DNA of 64,000 bases from Aestuariirhabdus haliotis (GTDB taxonomy: Bacteria; Pseudomonadota; Gammaproteobacteria; Pseudomonadales; Aestuariirhabdaceae). The position numbers and the translations under genes are program-made. Numbering within the stretch: position 1 is the stretch's first letter; the number at the start of each line of letters is the position of its first letter. The notes under the pieces were generated by a model, which had not been told where the DNA came from, searched no databases, and saw nothing but the letters and a program-made list of their open reading frames with translations. The stretch is from contig NZ_JAKSDZ010000005.1 in NCBI RefSeq assembly GCF_023509475.1, positions 1 to 64,000 on the forward strand, written 5' to 3'. This document shows, in pieces, positions 26,145-34,630 of this stretch.

Positions 26145-28052
26145 ATGCTGTCCGTACGACCAGTGAAAAGTGCTGCGGATGTCGCTGCGATCGAACAGGT
26201 TCCGATTGAGGATCGGGGGCTACCCAATAGCACCTACCAACTGTTACAGGATGCAGCCCGGCTCTACGGCAAAAAAACTGCCATCAGTTTCCTGATGTCG
26301 GGCAACTGTAATGAAAAACCCCTCGATATCAGTTATTACCAACTCTTTCATCGAATTACCCAGACCGCTAACGCGCTCTATCGGCTTGGCATCGAATCAA
26401 AAGATGTCGTGTCTACCCTGCTTCCCAACCTGCCCCATAGCCATTATGCCATCTGGGGTGGCGAAGCAGCGGGCATCGTCAATCCAATTAGCCCTCACAT
26501 CGCTACGGACCAGGTCGTCGCGATCATGAATGAGGTCCAGTCGAAGGTACTGATTACCCTGGCCCCCTACCCGGGCAGCGATTTATGGCAGAAAGCACTG
26601 GAGATTAAAAAACGGGTCTACTCACTCCGGGCCATCCTCATTGTCGACCCGGTCAATCTGTTACCACTGCCCCGACGCGCTCTGGTAACTATGCGCCGCA
26701 AGTTACCACGCATGCAGGGGGTGTATGACTTCGATAAAACCATTGCCCGCTGCCCCTGCGACATGCTGGAAAGCCATCGCCAAATACGCCCTCAGGATAT
26801 CGCGTCCTATTTTTATACCGGCGGCATGACCGGCACTCCCAAGATCACCCCCCATACCCACCGAAACCAGGCGTCCATGGCGCTTATGATTAATACTATG
26901 CTGGGTTTTCAGCCCTCCCGTGTGGTCCTCAGCGGCCTTACCCTCAGCCATGTGAATGCCATTATCATTCCGGGCCTGGCCCCTTTTATGGCGGGCTCCA
27001 GGGTGTTGATACCCGGGATGCAAGGATACCGCGGGGAACGGGTCATCCAGCGATTATGGGCACTCATCGAGCAATACAAGGTCGATGTAATCAATGGTGT
27101 ACCCGCCTTTTACAAACGCGCGGTAACCGTTGCAACTGAACAGCACAAACTGGACAGCGTGCGCTTTGCCCTCTGCGGTGCCTCTCACCTACCGGTCAAA
27201 CTGATCGAGCAGTTCCAGCAGCATTGCGGTATCCCATTGCTAGAGGGATATGGATTGACCGAAGGCACCTGCGTAAGCTCGGTCAATCCCCCTGGGGCCC
27301 CGGCGAAACCAGGATCAATCGGAATTCGCATGCCCTACTCGGAAATGAAAGCTGTCATTCTCGACGAATACCAACGATACCTTAGGGATTGTGCCGACAA
27401 TGAGATCGGTCACATCCTGATTCGTGGCCCTCATGTCTTCCCCGGATACATCCAGCGGGAAAAAAACCAGCATGTCTGGATTGGCAACAATGGCTGGTTC
27501 GATACCGGCGACCTGGGCCGCTGTGATGAACAGGGGTATTTCTGGCTACATGGCCGCAGCGAAGAACAGGTAAGCCAGCCCGGCCATTCCCGGGACCCAC
27601 ACCCCATAGAGACACAGCTACAGCAATACCCCGGGGTAGCCCAGGCGGCTGCCGTGGGCCGAACAGATGCAAAGGGCAACCATGAGGTCGTCGCATTCAT
27701 CACTGCAGCAGAGGGTAAAGAGCTCTGTCTAGAGGATATTAGAGACGCCTACCATGAGCGCGCAGAAGCCCATCTGCCGCCCCTGCCCTTTGTCTACCAG
27801 CTCCCTCAAATGCCAGTGACCCATGGTGGCAAGGCGGATCGACATTCACTTCGCAAAGAAGCCCTGTGCCGGCTGTTCAAAGAACTATTAGGTGACCTGA
27901 AAGAACAAGCCGATATCTGCGTAGATATCACAACCAATGACCAACTCGAGCAAGTGGCTCGGATCAGGGGGTTAGCGGGCAGCAACCGATCGGTGCAGCA
28001 GCAAGCCAGGGCGCGCCTCAAGGTACTTCCTATCCGCACTGAGCTGATATAA
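26145..28052 (+). CDS. AMP-binding acyl-CoA synthetase-like protein
   Basis: The 635-residue protein has the adenylate-forming motifs YTGGMTGTPKITPHTH near residue 226, YGLTEGTCVSS near residue 371 and FDTGDLGRCDEQGYFWLHGR near residue 464, and ends the core with the lysine-bearing THGGKADRHSL near residue 565. The hinge after the A8 arginine is unusual (SEEQVSQPGHSRDPHPIE in place of the common K-D-x-I-K-x-x-G pattern). About 60 extra residues follow the C-terminal domain. GGGGA precedes the ATG. A medium or long acyl acid is likely but not shown. Confidence 0.85.
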   Translation: MLSVRPVKSAADVAAIEQVPIEDRGLPNSTYQLLQDAARLYGKKTAISFLMSGNCNEKPLDISYYQLFHRITQTANALYRLGIESKDVVSTLLPNLPHSHYAIWGGEAAGIVNPISPHIATDQVVAIMNEVQSKVLITLAPYPGSDLWQKALEIKKRVYSLRAILIVDPVNLLPLPRRALVTMRRKLPRMQGVYDFDKTIARCPCDMLESHRQIRPQDIASYFYTGGMTGTPKITPHTHRNQASMALMINTMLGFQPSRVVLSGLTLSHVNAIIIPGLAPFMAGSRVLIPGMQGYRGERVIQRLWALIEQYKVDVINGVPAFYKRAVTVATEQHKLDSVRFALCGASHLPVKLIEQFQQHCGIPLLEGYGLTEGTCVSSVNPPGAPAKPGSIGIRMPYSEMKAVILDEYQRYLRDCADNEIGHILIRGPHVFPGYIQREKNQHVWIGNNGWFDTGDLGRCDEQGYFWLHGRSEEQVSQPGHSRDPHPIETQLQQYPGVAQAAAVGRTDAKGNHEVVAFITAAEGKELCLEDIRDAYHERAEAHLPPLPFVYQLPQMPVTHGGKADRHSLRKEALCRLFKELLGDLKEQADICVDITTNDQLEQVARIRGLAGSNRSVQQQARARLKVLPIRTELI

Positions 28053-28093
28053 TCACCACCTTACTTTCCCTGCTTCACTTTTCAGGTAGTTTC

Positions 28094-28687
28094 ATGCCCT
28101 ATACCGCCTCTGCGCTCCCGCTTGACCAACTGAATCATTGGCAACAAATCGCTTTCCTGTGCGCCCTTGGGGAGCACAGCTTGCCTAACTACCAACTGTT
28201 TTCAGAACTGTGCGACAGCGGAGATCCTGCCGTTCTGCGGCAAAACCTGAATCTTCTGTGGGATTGCGCAGCCGGCATTCAAAGCGCTAAAAACTTCGAG
28301 AAACAGGTGGACCTGCTGGAGGAGAACACACCGAACCCCACTCACTTTGATAGCTATGGCGCCAGACCCGCACTCGACAGCTGTGTCCTGATCTCGGCCG
28401 CACTCTCCTGTGCGATGAAAGCCAGCCTGGATGACTGCCAGAGCGCCAGCATTCTTTCCTTGGCGACAGTGGCCGAGTTTCTGGAGTTTTCCGGCGCCCT
28501 CGAAACCGATAGCGATCAGCCCGCACCACTGCAAGACCAGGACCTCTATCAACAGGAACAGGCATTTCAACAGCTGGTTTGCGATCGATTACTGGCTCAC
28601 AAGACACCGACCAAGGCCTTTATCAAACAGCTGCGAGAGCTGGCGCATAATGATGGCGTCAGCCATATCGGTATCAGCGTCGATTAG
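28094..28687 (+). CDS. YjaG/DUF416 family protein
   Basis: The 197-residue protein aligns by eye with E. coli YjaG: the N-terminal WQQIAFLCALGEHSLPNYQLF, the middle FDSYGARPALDSCVLISAAL and the C-terminal SHIGISVD all have YjaG counterparts at matching positions. It is soluble and all-helical. AGGTAG lies a few bases before the ATG. It stands 41 bases after the CoA synthetase gene and may be in its operon. The role of the family is unknown. Confidence 0.85.
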   Translation: MPYTASALPLDQLNHWQQIAFLCALGEHSLPNYQLFSELCDSGDPAVLRQNLNLLWDCAAGIQSAKNFEKQVDLLEENTPNPTHFDSYGARPALDSCVLISAALSCAMKASLDDCQSASILSLATVAEFLEFSGALETDSDQPAPLQDQDLYQQEQAFQQLVCDRLLAHKTPTKAFIKQLRELAHNDGVSHIGISVD

Positions 28688-28841
28688 CGGGTTAACTGAC
28701 TGCATATTGTGATCCTATCCACATTCACACAATAACCATTCCACCACCCCCTGATGCTGGGAAGAGGTTCACTGCAACACCAGACAAAGAACCTATACTG
28801 GCGCCACTTTTACTCTTCTTGCTTTTGCCAAAAGGAATCCC

Positions 28842-29948
28842 ATGGCCAGTGACTCCATCAGTTTAAAACAGATATCTCGCCTTCACCCTATGCAGTTACT
28901 GGGTAAGCCCGCGCAAAAACAACTGATCGAAATCGCCCTGCAAATCAAGGTAAAGCAGGGCAGCATGGTGCTCAAGAAACGCAAGGAACTCACCAGCTAC
29001 AGCTATTTATTCAAGGGCAAGGTAGAGCTGCGGCACTCCTTTGATGATCGCCGCCTGCTAAGCGTCGAGGACGAAATGGCGCTGCAACCCCTGGAAGATC
29101 TTATCGACATTGGCGCCAGCATCCGCGCCCTGGAAGAGTGTGTGATACTTCGCTTCGACCGGGACTTTATCGACAACCTGCGCACATCCTCATCCCCCGC
29201 CTCATCCCCCGTGGATAGCACCTACGGTGTCGTCAGCATCGAAGGCGATGCCAACTATCTCGACAGTTCGATGATTGATGATGATTACCAGGAAGACTGG
29301 ACGCTGCAGTTGCTGGACTCACCACTGGCCCGCAACCTGAAACCCACCGCCTTGCATCGATTAATGGCAAAGTTAGAGCGGGTCGACGTAAAGCTTGGCG
29401 ATCAGCTGATAGAACAAGGCCAACGGGCAGACTACTTCTATATCCTGATCAGTGGCGAAGCGGCCCTGAGCACAGATTTGCATGGCCCCTTCAATGGACA
29501 AACCATCAACCTGTCTGAAGGTACCCACTTTGGCGAAGAAGCCCTACTTGGCGATACCCTCAGGAACGCCACGATTAAAATGACTTCCGATGGCGTGGTT
29601 GGCCGTCTCAACCGCCAACAGTTTCTGGAAGTGTTCTCAGAATCCCTGTTGCCAACGCTACCCGAGCAACAATTTAATCAACTGCTCGAACAAGAGGAGA
29701 TCGCCTGCCTGTTACTGGATGTCCGTTTCCGTGAAGAGCTGCGCGATGATACACGCGAGAACGTCCTGAATATTCCCATCAGCCGCCTGCGTAGCGCCTT
29801 ACCACAACTGAACCGAGGCACTACTTACCTGCTCTCGGCGCAAGGTGGACCGCGTAGCGAATTGGCTTGTTGTATTTTACGCCAGCACGACTTCAGCGCA
29901 TTCCTGCAGGCTCCTGTAGAACAGCCAGAGACAAAGAAAACTGCCTAA
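28842..29948 (+). CDS. Tandem cyclic-nucleotide-binding-domain protein with rhodanese-like C-terminus
   Basis: The 368-residue protein has two cNMP-binding folds. The first (about residues 15-110) lacks the phosphate-binding cassette. The second (about 160-275) keeps it as HFGEEALLGDTLRNATI, with the Glu and Arg that hold the cyclic phosphate in CRP-type domains. The last 90 residues look like a rhodanese domain (LLDVRFREEL, then NIPISRLR), but the position of the catalytic cysteine reads SAQGGPRSE, so it should not be a sulphurtransferase. No DNA-binding domain or membrane helix is seen. AAGGA precedes the ATG. A cNMP-responsive regulator or scaffold is likely. The GCS2-like gene follows by 45 bases. 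Confidence 0.8.
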   Translation: MASDSISLKQISRLHPMQLLGKPAQKQLIEIALQIKVKQGSMVLKKRKELTSYSYLFKGKVELRHSFDDRRLLSVEDEMALQPLEDLIDIGASIRALEECVILRFDRDFIDNLRTSSSPASSPVDSTYGVVSIEGDANYLDSSMIDDDYQEDWTLQLLDSPLARNLKPTALHRLMAKLERVDVKLGDQLIEQGQRADYFYILISGEAALSTDLHGPFNGQTINLSEGTHFGEEALLGDTLRNATIKMTSDGVVGRLNRQQFLEVFSESLLPTLPEQQFNQLLEQEEIACLLLDVRFREELRDDTRENVLNIPISRLRSALPQLNRGTTYLLSAQGGPRSELACCILRQHDFSAFLQAPVEQPETKKTA

Positions 29949-29993
29949 GAGGAAGTAAAAATCGACTACTCTGAGGAAAAGGGGGAGTCGATT

Positions 29994-31481
29994 ATGGGTT
30001 CTGAAATAGACCGCACCGAATTTACCAACGAGGATTACGAACGGTTTCGTCGCCGCCTGCAGGAAAACCTTGGCCAGCTACGTCTACTGCTCAATAAACC
30101 GGGTTTTGGCGACGGCCCTCCCAGTTTCGGTGCGGAGCTGGAACTCTATATCATCGATAACAGCGGCCAGCCGATGCCGATCAACCAGCAACTCGCTGCG
30201 GCCGCTGATGACCCTGACCTGTCCCTGGAGCTGAACCGCTTCAATATCGAGTACAACTTCCCCCCGATTCTTGGCAGCCAAACACCTTTTAGCGATCTGA
30301 AACAACAGATCGATACCGCACTCAAGCGCCTCAATCAGACCGCCCAAACCCTAGGTGCCAGAGTCATCCCCATCGGCATCCTGCCCACGTTACAAATGAG
30401 CCAAATGGGCCGTGCGGCCATCACCGACAGCGCTCGGTACCATGTTCTGGCCGAAACCCTGCGAGCACAGCGGGGAGAAGATTTTTTTATTCACATTTGC
30501 GGCCAGGATGACCTGAAGATGCGCTGGCAGGAGATCTCTCTGGAAGGTGCCAACACCTCATTCCAGTACCATTATAGGGTCAACCCGTCTGAATTTGCCG
30601 ACGCCTACAATGCGGCACAGATGGTCACGCCCCTGTTGGTTGCTTTGGGAGCAAACTCCCCCCTGTTTCTGGGACACCGGCTCTGGCATGAAACCCGAGT
30701 GGCTCTGTTCAAACAGGCGATAGATCCACGAACGGATGCGCCAATACACAGAAGTTTGCCTTCCCGGGTTTACTTTGGTCACCGCTGGGTCAACGACGGA
30801 ATTTACGAGTTACTCGCCGAGGGTGTGTCTCTATTTCCTCCAATTATGCCGATCACTGAAGATGAAAAACCCTCGCTCCACAACGGCAAACACTGCCCTT
30901 CATTAGCGGAACTACGCCTGCACCAGGGAAGCATCTGGGTCTGGAATCGACCCATTTTTGATCCGGCGGGAGGCGGACACCTGCGTATTGAATTGCGCTC
31001 CTTTCCTGCAGGTCCCACTTCCCAGGATATGGCAGCCCTGGCCGCTTTTGGTATTGGCCTGATCGAAGGTCTTCGGCCCAAGATGAAAACCCTGATAGAG
31101 CAGGTGCCCTTTAGTATTTGCGAACAAAATTTCTACCGCGCGGCCCGAGAAGGCATTAAAGCCAAGCTGATGTGGCCCCAACCCGAGACAGGGACGCTTG
31201 CCGACGCCACGCTGAATCAACTGGTCAAACTGCTGTTACCCGTGGCCCGTCAAGGTTTGCAGGGTCTTGGCATTGAAAAAAACGAGAGTGATCATCACCT
31301 GAACCTGATAGAGCGGAGTGCCGATATATCGAGAAATGGCGCGCTTTGGCAATTACAGAGTTTGCAACAGCTTCGTCAGAGCTATAAACCTTCGGCAGCC
31401 CTTTCAGCCCTGGTTGACGCCTATTTTGATCGTCAACAAGGCAACTTACCCGTATGTGACTGGAGATTGGCGGATGGATGA
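29994..31481 (+). CDS. GCS2-like glutamate-cysteine ligase family protein
   Basis: The 495-residue protein belongs to the glutamate-cysteine ligase superfamily (GCS2/carboxylate-amine ligase side). Visible are the FGAELELYI strand (metal/ATP-binding glutamates) near residue 45, LELNRFNIEYNFPP near 78, and HLRIELRSFPAGPTSQD near 330. Such enzymes join an amine to a glutamate-type carboxylate with ATP; the true substrates here are not known. GGGGGAG lies eight bases before the ATG. Its end overlaps the AstE-like gene by eight bases, which implies joint translation and a linked pathway. Confidence 0.82.
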   Translation: MGSEIDRTEFTNEDYERFRRRLQENLGQLRLLLNKPGFGDGPPSFGAELELYIIDNSGQPMPINQQLAAAADDPDLSLELNRFNIEYNFPPILGSQTPFSDLKQQIDTALKRLNQTAQTLGARVIPIGILPTLQMSQMGRAAITDSARYHVLAETLRAQRGEDFFIHICGQDDLKMRWQEISLEGANTSFQYHYRVNPSEFADAYNAAQMVTPLLVALGANSPLFLGHRLWHETRVALFKQAIDPRTDAPIHRSLPSRVYFGHRWVNDGIYELLAEGVSLFPPIMPITEDEKPSLHNGKHCPSLAELRLHQGSIWVWNRPIFDPAGGGHLRIELRSFPAGPTSQDMAALAAFGIGLIEGLRPKMKTLIEQVPFSICEQNFYRAAREGIKAKLMWPQPETGTLADATLNQLVKLLLPVARQGLQGLGIEKNESDHHLNLIERSADISRNGALWQLQSLQQLRQSYKPSAALSALVDAYFDRQQGNLPVCDWRLADG

Positions 31482-32490
31482 CTATGAAACCCTGCATAGA
31501 ATAGAGGGGCTTTCGAGTCTTACCTTAGAAGAGAACCCACTGGGCTTTTTGCGTCAGCTACCCGGACCCTGCGCAATCTGGCTAGAGGGTGAGGATCCTT
31601 CACGTACCCGTGCAGTCTGCACCCTACTACATGGTAATGAACCCTCAGGCTGTGATGCCATATGGCATTTTATAAAGCGCGGACAGCAGCCTAAAACGAA
31701 CTGTTTGTTGGTCATCGCCTCGGTGCAAGCCGCCCTGACTCCCCCCCTATACAGTCACCGTATGCTCCCCCAGCACCGGGACCTTAATCGCTGTTTTCGC
31801 CCGCCTTTTGATGATTCTCGAGGCAACCTGGCACAACAAATTCTTGCCGTTATCGAAGACTACCAACCCGAGGCATTACTCGATATTCATAATACCTCGG
31901 GCTCTGGTCCGGCTTTTGGTGTCTGCGTTAATGGTGATATGCGGCACCGCGCCCTGGCGTCTCTTTTTACCCACGACCTGATAGTCACCGATCTCAGGTT
32001 AGGCGCCCTTATGGAACTGGGGGAGGATCGGCAACCAACGGTCACCATTGAGTGCGGAGGAAGCGGAGACCCTGCCGCCAACCTGGTCGCGCGTGAAGGC
32101 ATTTTTCGGTTTCTGTGCAGTGACCAGGTCCTCAGTAGTACCGCCGCCAGCTCAGTGACCACCTACCCTAACCCATTGCGTCTGGAACTGGCTGAAGATA
32201 CCTGCCTCCGATACAGTGACGACCCCAAGACCACGGGTGACCTGATTCTGGCCACCGATGCCGAGGCACTGAACTACGGCACGGCCTCCGCTCAGGAACC
32301 CATCGCCCGACTTGGCCCCAAGGGTTTCGATAAACTGCGCATAAATGGGCCCGAGGGAGAAATGCCGGTATCCCGTTACTTCGAAGCCCGCAATGGCAAG
32401 CTCTATACACGTGGTCCCACTCGGCTGTTTATGGTGACTACACGAGAGGAAATAGCCCTCAGTGATTGCCTATTCTACTTTATGAGTTGA
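31474..32490 (+). CDS. Succinylglutamate desuccinylase/aspartoacylase (AstE-like) family zinc hydrolase
   Basis: The 338-residue protein has the M14-type zinc site of the AstE/aspartoacylase family: H53 and E56 in LLHGNEPSG, H139 in LLDIHNTSG, the RDLNR motif (residues 102-106) and a likely catalytic E193 in IECGGSGD. These enzymes remove an acyl group from an N-acyl amino acid, or a related bond. The ATG at 31474 has GGAG eight bases upstream and lies within the end of the GCS2-like gene; a longer frame to 31318 runs through that gene and is rejected. No arginine-catabolic ast genes are present here. Confidence 0.85.
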   Translation: MDDYETLHRIEGLSSLTLEENPLGFLRQLPGPCAIWLEGEDPSRTRAVCTLLHGNEPSGCDAIWHFIKRGQQPKTNCLLVIASVQAALTPPLYSHRMLPQHRDLNRCFRPPFDDSRGNLAQQILAVIEDYQPEALLDIHNTSGSGPAFGVCVNGDMRHRALASLFTHDLIVTDLRLGALMELGEDRQPTVTIECGGSGDPAANLVAREGIFRFLCSDQVLSSTAASSVTTYPNPLRLELAEDTCLRYSDDPKTTGDLILATDAEALNYGTASAQEPIARLGPKGFDKLRINGPEGEMPVSRYFEARNGKLYTRGPTRLFMVTTREEIALSDCLFYFMS

Positions 32491-32512
32491 TAGCCTTCGG
32501 GCCAGCATCGGG

Positions 32513-33241
32513 TCACTTTTCAAAATTTTCTCGAAGCTCTCGAATCCGCGCAGCATTGGCCCCCAGATCACTACGCCCTATTCTGGAAGCCGAACGCATA
32601 TCGATCCGCGCCCCACTGCCGTAAGGCTGAATTCGAATCACCAGATCATCCTTAAAACCAAACAACCAACTGGTAATCACCGCTTCGAGACGGCCCCGAG
32701 CCGGGTCATCATCGACTAACACCCAGCCTCGAGCCTGAATCATCGCCTTTAACCGGATAAAAGCCTGCTCGGGATTGGTTTCGGTGATCACTGGCAACAA
32801 ATCCGGATAGCCAGCCCGTTGCTGAGCCGCTACCGATTCACCTTCATAAATCACCGAATGATCCTGGCTGGAACGCAATGCCGCCACCGCATCAAATTGG
32901 GGAGGATTCGCAAGATCGGTGGTCACATCATGAATAAATGGGTAGTTCTTGGCCTTATATCCCTGAAAGCCGTATAGCCCCAGAATGAGCAAAGCGCACA
33001 GTAACATCCAGCAGCCCTGGGTGACCCATGAACGTTCACGCTGGTAACCGGCAAGCAAAATAAAAATAGCAGACAGAACAATGACCAGTAACGCCACCAC
33101 CACATTGGCTTTCAACAGCGTAAAGGAAACACTGAAATCCCAGAATTTCATACGAAAGCCCGCCACCGCGATGGGAAAGAGAGATACCGTCAGTATCATG
33201 GCAAGTTTTGATAACTGTCCCAGTCGTTCCGTTCCAGACAC
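32513..33241 (-). CDS. DUF1499 domain membrane protein
   Basis: The 242-residue protein has three hydrophobic helices in its first 110 residues and a C-terminal DUF1499 domain (about 115-240), with the DVTTDLANPPQFDAVAALR entry motif and the RSASRIGRSDLGANAARIREL ending typical of the family. The GTG at 33241 is chosen because GAGGG lies at a good distance and it begins shortly before the first helix; an ATG at 33349 in the same frame is also open. The function of the family is not known. It converges with the AstE-like gene. Confidence 0.8.
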   Translation of the reverse strand: MSGTERLGQLSKLAMILTVSLFPIAVAGFRMKFWDFSVSFTLLKANVVVALLVIVLSAIFILLAGYQRERSWVTQGCWMLLCALLILGLYGFQGYKAKNYPFIHDVTTDLANPPQFDAVAALRSSQDHSVIYEGESVAAQQRAGYPDLLPVITETNPEQAFIRLKAMIQARGWVLVDDDPARGRLEAVITSWLFGFKDDLVIRIQPYGSGARIDMRSASRIGRSDLGANAARIRELRENFEK

Positions 33242-33425
33242 TCTGATTTCCCTCAATGGTGTCGTACACTCATATTTAGCCAAAAAGTATAGTACATGAA
33301 TGCTTTGAGAAAGTTGAAAGCGAATGTCTGTCCAGTAAAACCCGGTCATCTCGCCGATCTATGCTGTCGCAGCCGGTTATCGTACCCTATGCGACTCATC
33401 AATCCGTTACCACATTGGAAGCCCC

Positions 33426-33893
33426 ATGACACCGGCAGTCAACGCAGCTAAACGCGCCAAAATTGAATTCAACCTGCATCAGTATGAGCATGACCCTGAT
33501 ACCAACAATTATGGTAATGAAGCCGTGGAAGCTCTTGGATTATGCTCTGACCGGGTGTTCAAGACATTAGTGGCCGACTTGGCCGGAGAGCTCGTTGTGG
33601 CCGTTGTCCCTGTTGCCTGCCAACTCAACCTGAAGGCCCTGGCCAAAGCCATGGGTGCGAAAAAAGCCACGATGGCCGATATCACCAAAGCCGAACGATC
33701 CAGCGGTTATGTCGCCGGAGGGATCAGCCCTCTGGGCCAGCGCAAGGCATTGCGAACCTGTATCGACAATACAGCCTTCGGTTTTGACTCAATATTTGTC
33801 AGCGCGGGCAGGCGCGGGCTCGAGATCGAGTTGACAGCCTGCGACCTTCAACAGCTGACCCGCGCCACCTCCGCAGCAATCGCAGACCGTTAA
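33426..33893 (+). CDS. ybaK: Cys-tRNA(Pro)/Cys-tRNA(Cys) deacylase YbaK
   Basis: YbaK/EbsC hydrolyses mischarged Cys-tRNA-Pro, a trans-editing role in translation. The 155-residue protein has the family N-terminus (AKRAKIEFNLHQYEHDP), the VFKTLVADLAGELVVAVVPV strand with the key lysine, KKATMADITKAERSSGYVAGGISPLGQ, and a C-terminal VSAGRRGLEIEL motif. Length is normal. It is a single gene, divergent from the DUF1499 gene and followed by tetR. Confidence 0.94.
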   Translation: MTPAVNAAKRAKIEFNLHQYEHDPDTNNYGNEAVEALGLCSDRVFKTLVADLAGELVVAVVPVACQLNLKALAKAMGAKKATMADITKAERSSGYVAGGISPLGQRKALRTCIDNTAFGFDSIFVSAGRRGLEIELTACDLQQLTRATSAAIADR

Positions 33894-33948
33894 CTTCTGT
33901 TCCTATCGCCGCCCTTCGCACAACTCAGCGGTCACTTGCATTAAAAAA

Positions 33949-33990
33949 TGAATCATGGTTCACTTTATGAATAAAATGAACCGAGATTCA
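33949..33990. promoter_or_regulatory. Two-dyad operator upstream of the tetR gene
   Basis: TGAATCATGGTTCA (33949-33962) and TGAACCGAGATTCA (33977-33990) are each TGAA-N6-TTCA dyads, and the two are inverted copies of each other with 12 of 14 matches. They are separated by 14 AT-rich bases. The second ends four bases before the tetR ATG, so the bound regulator would block its own operon. Autoregulation by the TetR protein is an inference. Confidence 0.75.
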
Positions 33991-33994
33991 CTTC

Positions 33995-34630
33995 ATGGCC
34001 TATCGAGCAACCCCGGCGACCGAAGCGCGAAAAAAGGAAGTCCATCAGCGTCTATTGCACAGCGCTTTCAAAATCGTCTCCAGAGAGGGTTTTAGTGGGC
34101 TCAGCATTAGCGCGGTTGCCCGCGAGAGCAATCTGGCAACAGGTACGCTGTACCGCTACTTCCGCAATAAGGCTGAACTGTGCGTTGCGCTTTTCTCTTC
34201 TGCCTCTCAGCATGAGGTGGATCAGGTCGCCGAGGCTGCCATGCGGCACGAGGACGCTGCCGCCAATCTGGCTGACGCCATAGAGACCTTTTCCCGGCGC
34301 GCCCTGAGCAATCCACGCCTGGCCTGGGCACTGATTGCCGAGCCTGCGGACGCTCTGGTCGATAAAGCGCGACTGAGTTATCGCGAGGCCTATGCTGACG
34401 TTTTCGCTCAAATATTGCAGCAAGGTATCAGTCAACAGCGCTTTGATTGCGACCAGCCCGGCTTGATCGCCTCAGCCCTGGTCGGGGCGTTGTCCGAGTC
34501 GTTACTTGGGCCCCTCAGCACCACCTCTGCTCACTCCGATCACAACAGCAGCATCCAGCAACTGCAGCGTTTTTCCCTGCAAGCCCTGAACTGCAATCCC
34601 TTACCCCAACTGACAGGAGAATCCCGATGA
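33995..34630 (+). CDS. TetR/AcrR-family transcriptional regulator
   Basis: The 211-residue protein has the TetR N-terminal helix-turn-helix (about residues 15-65) with LSISAVARESNLATGTLYRYF, followed by a helical ligand domain. The next gene, an acyl-CoA dehydrogenase, overlaps its stop by four bases (ATGA), so it most likely controls its own operon in response to an acyl-CoA or fatty acid. The upstream double dyad is the probable operator. Confidence 0.93.
   Translation: MAYRATPATEARKKEVHQRLLHSAFKIVSREGFSGLSISAVARESNLATGTLYRYFRNKAELCVALFSSASQHEVDQVAEAAMRHEDAAANLADAIETFSRRALSNPRLAWALIAEPADALVDKARLSYREAYADVFAQILQQGISQQRFDCDQPGLIASALVGALSESLLGPLSTTSAHSDHNSSIQQLQRFSLQALNCNPLPQLTGESR

Noticed and set aside
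29994-31481. Classical GshA glutathione synthesis enzyme
   Set aside because: It fits the GCS2/carboxylate-amine ligase side better and no gshB is near; not called gshA.
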